Shown: positions 24,600 through 35,938 of the stretch, piece by piece
Layout: each line of letters starts with the position of its first letter
How positions within the stretch are numbered: position 1 is the first letter of the stretch
Source: Neostapfia colusana
Taxonomy: Eukaryota > Streptophyta > Magnoliopsida > Poales > Poaceae
NCBI GenBank assembly: GCA_030760725.1
Contig: JASWHV010000005.1
Coordinates: 95,920,622 to 95,984,621 of the forward strand
Length of the DNA: 64,000 nucleotides
Direction of reading: 5' to 3'
The notes under the pieces: generated by a model
Told to the model about the DNA's origin: nothing
Seen by the model: the letters and a program-made list of their open reading frames with translations, nothing else
Database searches by the model: none
Made by a program: the position numbers and the translations under genes

Positions 24600-27540
24600 A
24601 CAACCATCAGATTCGAAGACATTCCAGTAGTCCGTGAGTTCCCTGACGTGTTCCCGGATGATTTACCGGGGATGCAGCCTGACCGAGAGGTGGGGTTCAA
24701 GATTGAACTTGCACCAGGAACCATGCCAATATCCTGAAGGCCGTACAAGATGGCGCCCAAGAAATTGGCGGAACTGAAGACTCAGCTAACGGACCTGCTG
24801 GAGAAGGGTTTTATTAGGCCGAGCTCCTCGCCATGGGGCTGTTCGGCATTATTTGTGAAGAAGGAGGATGAGACGTTGCGGCTTTGCGTGGACTATCATC
24901 CACTAAACGCCGTAAGCATCAAGAACAAGTACCCGTTGCCACGGATCGACATGTTGTTTGATCAGTTGGTCGAAGCAAAGATCTTTTCCAAGATGGATTT
25001 AAGATCCGGGTACCATCAGATTAAAATACGGGCTGAGGATATTCCGAAGACGGCTTTCTCAACGAGGTACGGACTTTATGAGTACCTGGTCATGTCCTTC
25101 GGCCTCACCAATGCTCCCGCTCACTTCATGTATTTGATGAACTCGGTATTCATGCCGGAGCTGGACAAGTTTGTCATGGTCTTCATCGACGACACATTGG
25201 TATATTCCATGTCGGAGGAAGAGCACAAGAAGCATCTGCGTATAGTCTTGCAACGACTGCGGGATCACAAGCTATACGCAAAATTCAGCAAGTGCGAATT
25301 CTGGATATCGCAAGTGCCTTTTCTTGGGCATATCATCTCAGCGTAGGGCATCGCTGTAGACCCGAGTAAAATCAAACAAGTGCTGAATTGGAAGTCCCCG
25401 AGAACTGTTCACGATGTACGGAGTTTCCTCGGACTCGCGGGATATTATCGGAGGTTCATTCCGAACTTCTCGAAGATTGCCAAGCCTATGACGGAGCTTC
25501 TGAAGAAGGCTACCAAATATGTTCGGAGTCCAGCATGTGAAGCAGCATTCAAGGCTTTAGTCAAGCACTTAACATCAGCAATGTTTTTGGCACAGCCAGA
25601 CACAACAAAACCGTTCGATGTGTACTACGATGCATCCGGCATTGGGCTCGGATGTGTGCTGATGCAAGACCAAAGGGTGGTCGTGTATGGATCACGGCAG
25701 CTTAGAAACCATGAGCTGAATTATCCAACTCACGACTTGGAGCTCGCTGCCGTGGTACTCGCACTTAAAATTTGGAGGCACTACCTACTCGGTAACCTCA
25801 TACATTTATATACCGACCACAAAAGGCTCAAGTACATATTCACTCAGGAGGAGCTGAACATGAGGCAGCTAAGATGGTTAGAGTTGATAAAGGATTACGA
25901 AATAGAGATCCATTATCACCCCGGCAAGGCAAACATAGTGGCAGATGATCTGAGTCGCAAGTCACACGTCAACAATCTGACCATAACACCGTTGGAAGAG
26001 AGCGAACCACCACTGCATGTGATCCCACATGGAGCTCTCTACAACTTAGCTATGATCCCCACCATCCGTGAAGAGATAGCGGCAGCTCAGAAAAATGACA
26101 AGGGCATGTCCCATTTGCGGAGACGTATAGACAGTGGGGAGCTGAAATGTTTCCGGAAAGACGGAGACGGCGTCCTATGGTTCAAGGACTGGATCGTCGT
26201 ACCCCGTAACCCGGAGTTACGGAAGAAAATCTTTGATGAGGCTCACTTGTCAACGTTTTCTATTCACCCCGGCAGCAAAAAAATGTATTAAGAACCCAGA
26301 AGCAAGTTTTGGTGGACACGGATGAAGCGGGAAATCGCAAAGTACGTGTCCGAGTGTGATACATGTTGCATGGTGAAGGCAGATCATATGCGGAAACCGG
26401 GACTGCTACAACCACTGGGCGTTCCTGCCTGGAAGTGGGAAGATGTGAGCATGGACTTCATTGTCGGTTTACCCACCACCTTTTAGAAACATGATTCTGT
26501 GTGGGTGATCATCGACCTGCTCACCAAAGTTGCCCATTTCATCCCACGGAGCCCATTTCAGAAACAACACCAAGAAGTATGCTGAACTGTACATCTCACG
26601 GATCCTATGCATGTACGGCGTACCCCGTACCATCATATCGGATCGGGGCACTTTATTTGTGTCCCGTTTTTGGGAGCAGCTACACGCTGCGTTGGGGACG
26701 AAGCTGATCCGTAGTTCAGCATACCACCTGCAGACGGATGGGCAAACCGAACGGGTAAATTAAATTTTGGAAGATATGCTACGAGCTTGCGCTATCAACC
26801 ACGGCAGGAATTGGGATGACCACTTGCCGTTGGCCGAGTTCTCGTACAACAATGGGTACCAAGCCAGCATCAAGATGGCGCCTTATGAGGCGCTATATGG
26901 GAGAAAATGCCGCACACCATTGAATTGATTTGAGTCTGGCGAAAGGGTCACCTTCGGGATTGATCTGGTCAATAACGCGGAAGAAAAGGTTCGGCTAATT
27001 CAAGCAAACCTAAAAGCCGCACCATCCCGACAGAAACAATATGCATACCAGAGAAGGCGCCCATTACAATTCGAAGTCGGGGATCACGTATACCTACGTG
27101 TGTCTCCAATGAAGGGTGTGAACAGATTCGGGGTTAGAGGAAAGCTGGCACCCCGATTCATCGGTCCATTTCAGATTACAGAAAGATGTGGATCAGTACC
27201 ATACCGGCTGAAATTACCAGAAGCACTTTCCGGTGTGCACGACGTCTTTCACATCTCCCAGCTGAGGAAGTGTCTCAAGCTATCAACTACTGTTCAGCTG
27301 GAGGATATTGAAGAACTGAAACCGGATCTCACGTATCAGGAGGAACCGGTTCAGGTTATGATGAAAAGGCCCGAACCACACGCAGCCGTACGTTGTGGTA
27401 CTACAAAGTTCTGTGAAGTAATCACTTTGTGGATGAAGCGATATGGGAGAGCGAAGGATTTCTTCGCGCTAACTACCCCACCTTTTTCACATCGCATATA
27501 CGGTAATTTTCCACCGTCCTCTCTCTCATTTACCTTATAA
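24600..27540 (+). pseudogene. pol: Element B RT-RNase H-integrase
   Basis: The longest remnant of B's polyprotein. RT: RPSSSPWGCSALFVKK, KMDLRSGYHQI, catalytic FIDD at 25182-25193. RNase H: YYDAS, YTDHKR, VADDLS. Integrase: zinc-binding HHCC region around 26240-26370, the core block DFIVGLP near 26455, ISDRG near 26635, then the C-terminal GDHVYLRVSPMKG and HDVFHISQLRKCL blocks. Open stretches are 24750-25346, 25380-26291 and 27100-27540, with stops at about 24736, 25344, 26289, 26484, 26761 and 26926. The final chromodomain is scrambled after about 27370. Old and inactive; identity is certain. Confidence 0.92.
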
Positions 27541-27573
27541 TCTCGGGACGAGATTCTTTTAAGGGGGGAGGAA
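27539..27573 (+). promoter_or_regulatory. Stem-loop and polypurine tract (B)
   Basis: Inverted repeat AATCTCGGGACGAGATT (27539-27555) followed by polypurine AAGGGGGGAGGAA (27561-27573), which primes plus-strand DNA synthesis. It defines the 3' LTR start at 27574. Confidence 0.8.
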
Positions 27574-27898
27574 TGTAAGGGCTCAGTTTTTGGCACATAC
27601 TCAAAGTGTTCATCACACCCCACACACACTTCATTTGAAGAAAGTTGATGAACACATTTGAAGAGCAAGTAACCACCATCAACATGATCATTAGAGAACA
27701 AACTCACACAATGCAAAAGTGGCATTTCCCCCATGCATCATCTAGGGGCTGTACATATGAAAAACTCCTACACCTTGCTAGGAATGTCCATGCCAAGTTT
27801 CACCCAAATTCAAAACCTTTTTGAAGTCCTTTTGGGTATAGCTAGAAAGTGGGTGGTTTGAACTCAAATTCAAATTCAAACTGTTTTGGTCCCATGAA
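27574..27898 (+). repeat. Element B 3' LTR, first 325 bp
   Basis: Starts TGTAAGGGCTC and is alignable with 13384-13700 despite roughly 18% differences. It is cut at 27898 by LTR piece F; the remainder should lie to the right of this window. Confidence 0.75.
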
Positions 27899-28320
27899 TG
27901 TGAGGGCCCGGTCCCGATCACGGGGACGGGCCGCTCACCCGGGAAACGCATTGGGTGGTGCCTTGCGATGCGGCACCCAACAGCACACATAATAAAGCAT
28001 CATATTGCCTAAATCATGTGGAAGCTTACAAAGTGTAAGTTTTACAACTACTTCTCAAAATAATCTACAGCAGAAGACTATTACAACTCACGTCTCATAC
28101 CTATGCTAAGCAACAGAGAAGGTGTCCAGCCCGCGGACCCTTCTCGCTAGCAACACTATCACAATAGAAGTGGCAGGGGTTGCCATGAGTTCACCACTCG
28201 GAGAGCTCCGAGTCTCATCGGACACCCGTACATATCAGCGTATAGTTATTACCTGCAAAATAACTTATGCAGTATCCGTGAGCATGAAGCTCAGCAAGAC
28301 TTAACCGTCTACCTAGTCAT
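27899..28320 (-). repeat. F: D-like LTR fragment
   Basis: Starts TGTGAGGGCCC and is homologous to the last 420 bp of the D LTR in reverse (for example 39765-40188), including the end hairpin near 27955-27977. No primer site lies to its left, so this is the outer edge of a solo LTR or of an element's 3' LTR. Element C interrupts it at 28321. Confidence 0.75.
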
Positions 28321-31300
28321 TGAGGGGGCCCGACCTCGATCACGGGCCGTGCCGCCTCGCCCGGGGATCACATTGGGTGGTGCCGTGTTATGCGGCACCG
28401 AACAGCACACATGTAAGGAATAATGTATTACATAAGTCAAAAGCGGAAGCTTACAGATTGTTCTTTGTAAATAACTTATATAAAATAACTACAGCGGAAG
28501 TCTATAACAGCTCACGTCGAGTATCTACGAAGCACTCGAGAAGAGGTCCAGCCCGCGGACTCCTCTCGCTAGCAACACGAAGACATGGCAGCGGCTAGGT
28601 TCTCCAAGGGTGACATGACTCGGAAGTTCCCGAGTCTCACCGGACAACCTTCTTTATAGCGTCGATGTTTACCTGCAAAACCACTTATATAGCAAGAGTG
28701 AGCACAAAGGCTCAGTAATACTTAACCGTCTCTCCTAAAGCATGGAACTCTATATGAAAGTAACCTAAGACTTAAGCCTGTCCTTTGCGAAAAGACTCGC
28801 CTACGAGTGCATCATTAACTTTCAGATTTTAGCCATAATAGTAGTGACCTTGCGCCAGCAACATTGGAACTCCACAATCAAACACGAAACGCTTCATTCC
28901 AATGTTACTTGCCCCAAGGTGAAAAATAAATTTAGTTTGCTCTATCTCTACTTCAAACAAGGTTCTCATGCAGTTTAACATAATCATAGCATCAATTATA
29001 CTTTTGCAAACTGTTCCCACACAACTTGCTTACTACGTCACAGCACAGTGAGCAAGCGGTACTCATAACCCCGAGGGACGGTGATTCGAATCAAACACTA
29101 ACCGGATAACTCGACACATACGCCAGCTTCTGAAGACCCAACTCTGGCGTCCTTCATTACGTCGTATGTGGCAACCTTTCTCAGGAGACTAAACTGTAGA
29201 ACCGGTCACGCCGTCTCGGGCTCATAGGTCTAACGAGACGATGTGGTATGCCTCTACAATCCAGTGAACCTGGTACATCGGTTTCCTGGTTCCCATATAT
29301 CACTAAGCATCCGGTACACAACTCAATACTTGCTCAGCGGGGCTGCATACGCTTCGGTCCTTGACCGACACGGGCAGAGCTACTCGACCAAGACCTCGTC
29401 TTGTCGCTACCTAACTCTCCTGCCCGGTATCATCTTTAGAAACGTAAACTTTAGTTTGCCTCTCCTTCCAACCCCACTTATGTGATCCTAAAACAAAGCT
29501 CGCGAGTAGATTCCAACTACTTGTCTTTTACCGGATGTCCTAGCCTATTTATCACGGCCTTATTCTACGGTGATGACACAATTCTACCCTTGACCTCAGG
29601 GTTCATGTTTGGTTATGCAAGTGGGGTATCAAACATCCTTGACCTAATGCACATACAAACCTTGACCAATAGTAGTGAACAAAGGGAAAACTTTAAAAAC
29701 AACTTAAGTGCAAACCGGGGCTTGCCTTGGTTTTGCAGGTGACTTAAGTCAGATAAGATGAAGTTAGTTGCTGATGATGACTTGAAGCTTAATCCTTGCC
29801 TTCTTGCTCCTTGATCAAATCTTCACTTATCCACGTTTAATCACTACACGTTATGAGTATGCATACATGTTTAATTATAAATCCTTTTGCTAACAAGTGC
29901 TAAAGACAAGTTTAAAACTGGAACTTTGTTTAAAAATTTAAAATGACACTGGGGTGGTGGTTTGGGTATGTGTTCATGCACTATCATCAAGTGATGAGTG
30001 GGGTTTCATCACTTGGGTGGGGATCAACTAATGGTTGAACAGAACACTAATGATCCATGGCTCCAAAGGAGCTGGAAATTTTCTTGGGGGTTCCTTGTCA
30101 CAAGAAAGTCTCCTGGACCAAAATTCAGAATATTTCACTAAGTGGATCACCCAGAACAATCCCCTAAGCATTTAGGCCAAGAGGAATTAATTCTGAATAA
30201 TTTTGCACTTTCATGCAAATTCAAGTGAACTACAATTTCATACATAGCTTAGGGAGCATGCATGAATTTTCCTAGGATTTTTGGAGCTAAGGAATGCCCA
30301 GAACTGAATTTCCAAGTTTTGCAAATTCTCTGAAAATGTTTCTGTATTTATTTGAATACAGAAATTTGGAATTAGAATTACCCTAAGTAAATCAACTCCA
30401 AATGAGCTGAAACTTTTACAGGAGTCTCCTAATATCCTAAAGAATATCCTGGCAAAATTTGGGGAATTTTGGATGAACCAAACTCCCTCTAAAATGCTTT
30501 TGCTGAAAAGATTTAAAGAATTCTCCAGAATTTTCTATTGATTTCCGTGCAAATTGGGTTGCATATTTGGATAGAGTTTTTCATCCTGAATCCAACCAAA
30601 TTTGAATCACTAATTTTGGAGCTCCCTAGCAAAAGTTATGCAGTTCCAAAGTTTGAGCTGAATTTGTAATTCAAACTGAATTGGAAACAGTTTAAACTCT
30701 GACCGGCACACGTGTCAGTCCCTCGCTGTAGCCACACCACGGTCCACAGCTGCCCAGTCTGTAGCCGCAGCAGATCGGGTGGCCGCAGCAAATCCCAGTC
30801 GACCACCACGGCCACTGACCAATGGGGCCCGCAGCTTCTTCTTCCTCCCGCCCCCCTTTTTCCCGCACGCTCCACCCCCCTCGCCGGCGCGGCGCTGACC
30901 TCGCCGGACTTGACTTTCCGGTCATCCCACGGCCTGCTACTCACCGCCTGGGGGCTTTTGAGGGCGGGAAAGCCATTCCCGGGGTCTGCGTGGGCTGTAG
31001 AGGACCGCAAGGGGTCGGGCGACGGGCAGCGGCCTCGGCCCTTGTGCGGCGACGTCGGCCGGCCTCCCTACTGACCCAAATCCGCGGATTTCTTGCTCCA
31101 GAGCACCAGTGACTCATGGCCGAGGTCGTCATGCAAGCAACCGAGCTCGGAAACGCCCCCAACTACCAAGTCATCGTGCGCCCTAGCTTAAAAACGGGTG
31201 TGCAAGGGGCGAGCGGTGCCCTGCGACGATCGGCGCCGAGGCCCGGTCGAGCGTGGAGGAAAAACTCTCAGTGATGAAGCTGTGGCGTGGAAAAGGCGTA

Positions 31301-32004
31301 GCCCAGGTGTTCTCTCGGTGCAGTGAGGCGCACACGGCGGGAGACCGATAAGGGCGCGGGGGGAGAACCGACGTTGAAGAAACTCGGGAGCTGGCAGTCT
31401 CGTGGCTTCGGTGGCTCGCGTGCGCGTGTCCGGTCCTTCGAGCGAGAACAGTAATCCGGTTTGAGTCTGAACAGAGAGCAATTTGCTTAGGTGCTAAGTC
31501 TCTCCCTCTCCTCAATGACAATTGGGACCCACAGTCCATCTCCCAAATATCTCCAAAATTTGACACCTTGTAAATTCATCTATGCAGGATCCAAATTCAA
31601 AAACCATTTTGAAATTTGCCAATTTGTGACACAGTTTCAAGTTTAAATTCAAATTTGGATGAATTTCACAAGTTCCTTTGATATTCATATCAAAGCCTCT
31701 CCAAATTTGCTCAAAACTTGGCTCCCTCATAATTTGGATCTGAGGAATTCAAATATGTCCTCTGATCTTTGAGTTGGCTATTGCAAATACACTTTTTGAA
31801 ACAACAGTTTGAATTTTCTCTTTTGACCATGCCCTCCTTCTTTTAGAAGTGCACCCCTTAATTCAAACTGAATTCAAAGTTTTATTGCACATGCCAACAC
31901 TTTCATGAGTAACACAAAAGTTTTTGTAAGTCCCATTTCTTGCATATAAACTCAACTTTATACATAGCTCAAGTTTTCTATTTACAAGTTTTGCGACTTT
32001 TACA
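28321..32004 (-). repeat. Element C 3' LTR, 3684 bp
   Basis: Complete LTR, tips TGTAAAAGTCG (minus, at 32004) and CCCCCTCA (at 28321). It has the end hairpin at about 28379-28398, the R-region palindrome at 29709-29726 and a GC-rich core at about 30700-31450. Frames within the core are not gene-like. Confidence 0.88.
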
Positions 32005-32042
32005 TTCCTCCCCCCCCTTAAAAAGAATCTCGTCCCGAGATT
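32005..32042 (-). promoter_or_regulatory. Polypurine tract and stem-loop (C)
   Basis: Minus-strand polypurine AAGGGGGGGGAGGAA next to the LTR, preceded by the inverted repeat AATCTCGGGACGAGATT (32042-32026), identical to that of B and D. Confidence 0.8.
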
Positions 32043-32074
32043 CATGATTAAGGACAACGTGGAGAGGACAACTA

Positions 32075-34483
32075 CTACATATAAGCCTCTAACAACTCCG
32101 GATGATTGCGCTGCAAATACTCCTCGCTTTCCCATGTAGCTTCCTCGGACGTGTGATTTTCCCACAGCACTTTGAAAAATCGCAACGTCTGATTTCTTGT
32201 TTTGCGAGTCTTCTCATCAACTATCCGGGTTGGTCGCTCAACATAAGTGAGGTCTGGCTTCAAATCTGTTATGTCTCCCGTGAGAATCTCCGTTGGAACT
32301 TTCACACACTTCCGCAACTGAGATATGTGGAAGACGTTATGTACTCCAGCTAAGGCTGCCCGCAGTTCCAAACGGTATGCCACGGGTCCACACCTTTCAA
32401 TGACAATGAAGGGACCGATAAAACGTGGAGCTAATTTTCCTTTCACTCCAAATCGGTGAATGCCCTTCATTGGAGATACGCGGAGGTATACGTGGTCCCC
32501 AACATGGAAATCCAGAGGACGACGTCTCCTATCCGCATAGCTCTTTTGTCTGGACTGAGCGGCTTTCAGATTTGCTTGAATAAGCCTTACCCGCTCTTCA
32601 GCTTCATTTACGAGGTCAATCCCGTAAATCACTCTCTCGCCAGATTCACACCAGTTCAAGGGTGTGTGGCACTTCCGGCAGTAGAGGGCTTCATAAGGCG
32701 CCAGTTTGATACTTGATTGATAATCGTTGTTATAAGAGAACTCCGCCAACGGTAGATGATCGTCCCATCGCTTACCGTGGTGAATGGCACATGCTCGAAG
32801 CATGTCTTCGAGAACTTGGTTCACCCTCTCCGTTTGCCCATCGGTTTGAGGATGATATGCAGAGCTTCTAATCAATTTGGTCCCTAGCGATGCATGTAGC
32901 TGCTCCCAGAAATGAGCAACAAACAATGCGCCTCGATCGGATATGATCGTTCGGGGGACTCCATGTAGGCATAATATTCTTGCAATATATAGCTCCGCAT
33001 ACTTCTTGGCATGGTATCCCGTATGCACCGGGATGAAATGCGCTGACTTGGTTATCAGATCCACGATTACCCAAACCGAGTCATGCTTATTAGCCGTGAG
33101 AGGTAGTCCAACAATAAAGTCCATACTAATATCCTCCCACTTCCATGCCGGAACACTTAGCGGTTGTAGGGTTCCCGCTTTCTTCATGTGGTCGGCTTTA
33201 ACTCGACGACACGTATGACATTCTGCTACGTATTTAGCCACTTCTCTCTTCATCCGGGTCCACCAGAATTTAGTCTTCAATTCTTGGTACATCTTGTTGC
33301 TGCCCGGATGAATAGAAAATTTGGATAAGTGAGCCTCATCCAAAATTTTCTTTTGCTGCCTCATATCACGGGGTACGACTATCCGGTCCTTGAACCATAT
33401 AGTGTCTTCATCATCTAACCGGAAACATTTCATCTCCCCTTTCTTCAACCTCCTTTTGATATGAGCCATGCCCTTGTCTTTATTTTGAGCTTCCATAACT
33501 TCCTCTCTTATTGTGGGTATGAGAGCTAGATTATGTAGAGCTCCATATGGAACCAAGTAGAGGCTTGGCTCTTCCTCTTCTATCGGCGCAATGGTCAAGT
33601 TATTAATATGAGACTTCCGGCTGAGTGCATCGGCAATCACATTTGCTTTGCCCGGATGATAATGAATTTCAATCTCATAGTCCTTGATCAGATCCAACCA
33701 TCGCCATTGCCGCATATTCAACTCTTTCTGAGTGAATATGTACTTCAAACTTTTGTGGTCGGTGTAGAGATGAACCAGATTTCCCAATAGGTAATGTCTC
33801 CACATCTTCAAAGCTAATACCACGGCAGCAAGCTCGAGATCATGAGTTGGACAATGTTGCTCATGATTCCGTAATTGCCGTGATCCATATGTGACCACGT
33901 GTCCTCCTTGCATAAGTACACAACCAAGCCCGACGCCGGATGCATCACAATAAACATCAAAAGGCTTAGTTGTATCCGGTTGAGCTAGAACCGGGGCTGT
34001 TGTGAGGTGTTTCACCAATGCTTGAAAAGCTTCCTCACATGGCTTGCTCCAATCATATTTGATTCCCTTTTTCAGTCGCTCAGTCATAGGTTTGGAGATT
34101 TTTGAGAAGCTCGGGATGAACCTCTGGTAATATCCCGCCAAACCCAAGAAGCTACGCACTTCATGGACGGATGTTGGAGACATCCATTTCAGCACCTGAT
34201 CAATCTTGCTTGGATCAACAGCGATTCCTTCCGCTGAGATAATATGTCCAAGAAACGGCACATGGTTGATCAAGAATTCACATTTACTAAACTTTGCACA
34301 GATCTTGTGATCTCTCAAGCGTTGAAGCACAATATGCAAATGTTTAGCGTGTTCCTCTTCAGATTTAGAATAGACAAAGATGTCATCGATGAATACCACG
34401 ACGAACTGATCCAGCTCCGGCATGAACACCGAGTTCATAAGGTACATAAAGTGGGCCGGAGCATTGGTCAATCCAAATGACAT
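32075..34483 (-). pseudogene. pol: Element C RT (C-term)-RNase H-integrase-chromodomain
   Basis: An uninterrupted 802-codon stretch, the best-preserved C-terminal Pol in the window. It opens in RT (MSFGLTNAPAHF) with catalytic FIDD at residues 31-34. RNase H follows (YCDASG, YTDHKS, VIADALS), then integrase with HHCC zinc residues (CHTCRR), the core DFIVGLP, ISDRG and QTERV, and the C-terminal GDHVYLRVSPMKG. It ends in an intact chromodomain (KVLWENHTSEEATWESEEYL). In chromoviruses this domain binds chromatin marks and steers integration. The true protein began far upstream: a frame change near 34525 separates it from the RT N-terminus, so it is a pseudogene as a whole. Confidence 0.93.
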
Positions 34484-35560
34484 GATAAGATACTCATAGA
34501 GTCCATATCTTGTCGAGAATGCTGTTTTGGGACATCTTCCGCTCGAATCTTGATTTGATGATAACCCGACCTTAAGTCCATCTTAGAGAAGACCTTGGCA
34601 CCCACTATCTGATCGAAGAGGATGTCAATTCTTGGTAGTGGATACTTGTTCTTTATGGTCACAGCATTTAAAGGACGATAATCGACGCATAGCCTCAGCG
34701 TCTCATCCTTCTTCTTCACAAATAAAGATGAGCAACCCCATGGTGATGAACTTGGACGAATAAACCCCTTGTCCATCAGATATTTGAGTTGCTCCTTCAA
34801 TTCTGCTAACTCACTCGTTGCCATTTTGTATGGTCTCCGAGAGATCGGCGTGGTTCCTGGTATCAACCCTATTTTGAACTCCACCTCGCGCTCAGGTGGT
34901 AAGCCTGGAAGATCTTTGCGAAACACGTCCGGATATTCACGGACTACCGGAATGTCTTCTAACTTGCACACCTCGGCATTACAGACTTCCGGGTCTTTGG
35001 AAATCGCTTCGCCGAGATACAATGTTTGACGCCCGTGAATGGGAGAGTCCAAGTGAACACTCCTGTTCTCGATGTCCAGAACAGCCTTATGGAAGGTCAA
35101 CCATGATATTCCCAATATGGCATTGATTCCTTGGTCTTCGAGAATAATGAGGGTGCTAGGATAAATGTTTCCACCCAAACAAAGTGGTGCCCGAGAGACG
35201 ACTTCATTAGTTGATATATCTCCACCTGGCGAATGAATAAGGTAAGAACCTTTTGTGACAGTTGTGGAGATCTGATCCCGGATCACCGTTGTCCTGCTAA
35301 TGAAGTTATGTGTCGCACCAGAGTCGAATAAAATGACATCCGGCTTGTCATTTAAGGTGAACCTGCCGGCAAGAACAGGTCCTCCCTTTGGCAGATCATC
35401 GACTGACACATAATTGACTGTTCCCACTTTTGACATAGCTTTTCTGGGCTGCCCAAGATCACTTTTTGGAACTGGACCCGCAGACACGTTGTTGCTGCTC
35501 GGTTCAGTAGCTTCATTGACAGAGGTCATTGTCACTATGAAGTGGAACAGCACTCGGTTC
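34468..35560 (-). pseudogene. Element C protease and RT N-terminus
   Basis: Open in one frame from about 35560 (the frame continues to 35703, but upstream of about 35560 gag reads in another frame). The aspartic protease has the active site DSGATHNF (35302-35325) and the later block ILGISWL. RT begins with RPSSSPWGCSSLFVKKKDE and YRPLNAVTIKNKYPLPRID, and reaches KMDLRSGYHQIKI. The frame is lost near 34525, just before the block that opens the next entry. In the intact family, protease, RT and integrase are cut from a single polyprotein. Confidence 0.9.
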
Positions 35561-35938
35561 AGCTGAGAAATCACCTTGATCATCTTCAACCTCTTGAGGG
35601 AAAAAGTATTCTGGTGCACCTTGTTGATACTGAGGTGCATAAGAAATAATTTGCTGCTGCGATGGAGGTGAATATGACCTCTGTGGAGTAGAAGAGTCGT
35701 CACACTCCCAGAATGATTGCACCTCTTGTGGAATCTCTCTACCGGAAGGTGAACGGATTACCAACCGATACTTCTGAGGCAGACGATTGTCTTCATCTTG
35801 TGATGAGTTCCTCTCCCTCTTTTCTTTGAGGTAGAGGTTGGAATAATATTCTTGAGCGATAGCCCAGCTCACAAACTCATCAAAATTCCCTTGGCTAACT
35901 TGAGCCAATTCACATCGCAGTCTAGCGGTCAGCCCTCG
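35513..35938 (-). pseudogene. gag: Element C gag, C-terminal part
   Basis: Continues gag across the D insertion: RGLTARLRCELAQ picks up exactly where the N-terminal part (ending YHFYRG at 50656) stops. A linker rich in Q, P and S follows (PQKYRLVIRSPSG). I find no CCHC knuckle in any frame before the protease, so it was probably lost. The frame then stops at about 35513, out of phase with the protease frame. Confidence 0.8.
35934..35938. other. Target site duplication CCTCG (left of D)
   Basis: Five bases identical to 50652-50656, directly flanking the TG...CA tips of D. Five-base duplications are typical of gypsy integrases. Confidence 0.95.

Larger units (their letters stand above)
13384..27898 (+). 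mobile_element. Element B, old gypsy element with orf0
   Basis: Plus-strand chromovirus-like element. In order: 5' LTR, primer site, leader split by a G-type LTR, orf0, gag (itself interrupted), protease, RT-RNase H-integrase, polypurine tract and the first 325 bp of the 3' LTR. The two LTR starts differ at roughly 18% of positions by eye over 320 bp, and every reading frame is broken, so this is an old copy. It sits in A's 5' LTR. An alternative, that the left LTR belongs to another element joined by recombination, cannot be excluded because the divergence is so high. Confidence 0.65.

Noticed and set aside
27899..28320. Reading F as the start of element C's LTR
   Set aside because: C's LTR tip is fixed at 28321 by its second copy at 52804. 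F instead matches the end of the D LTR.
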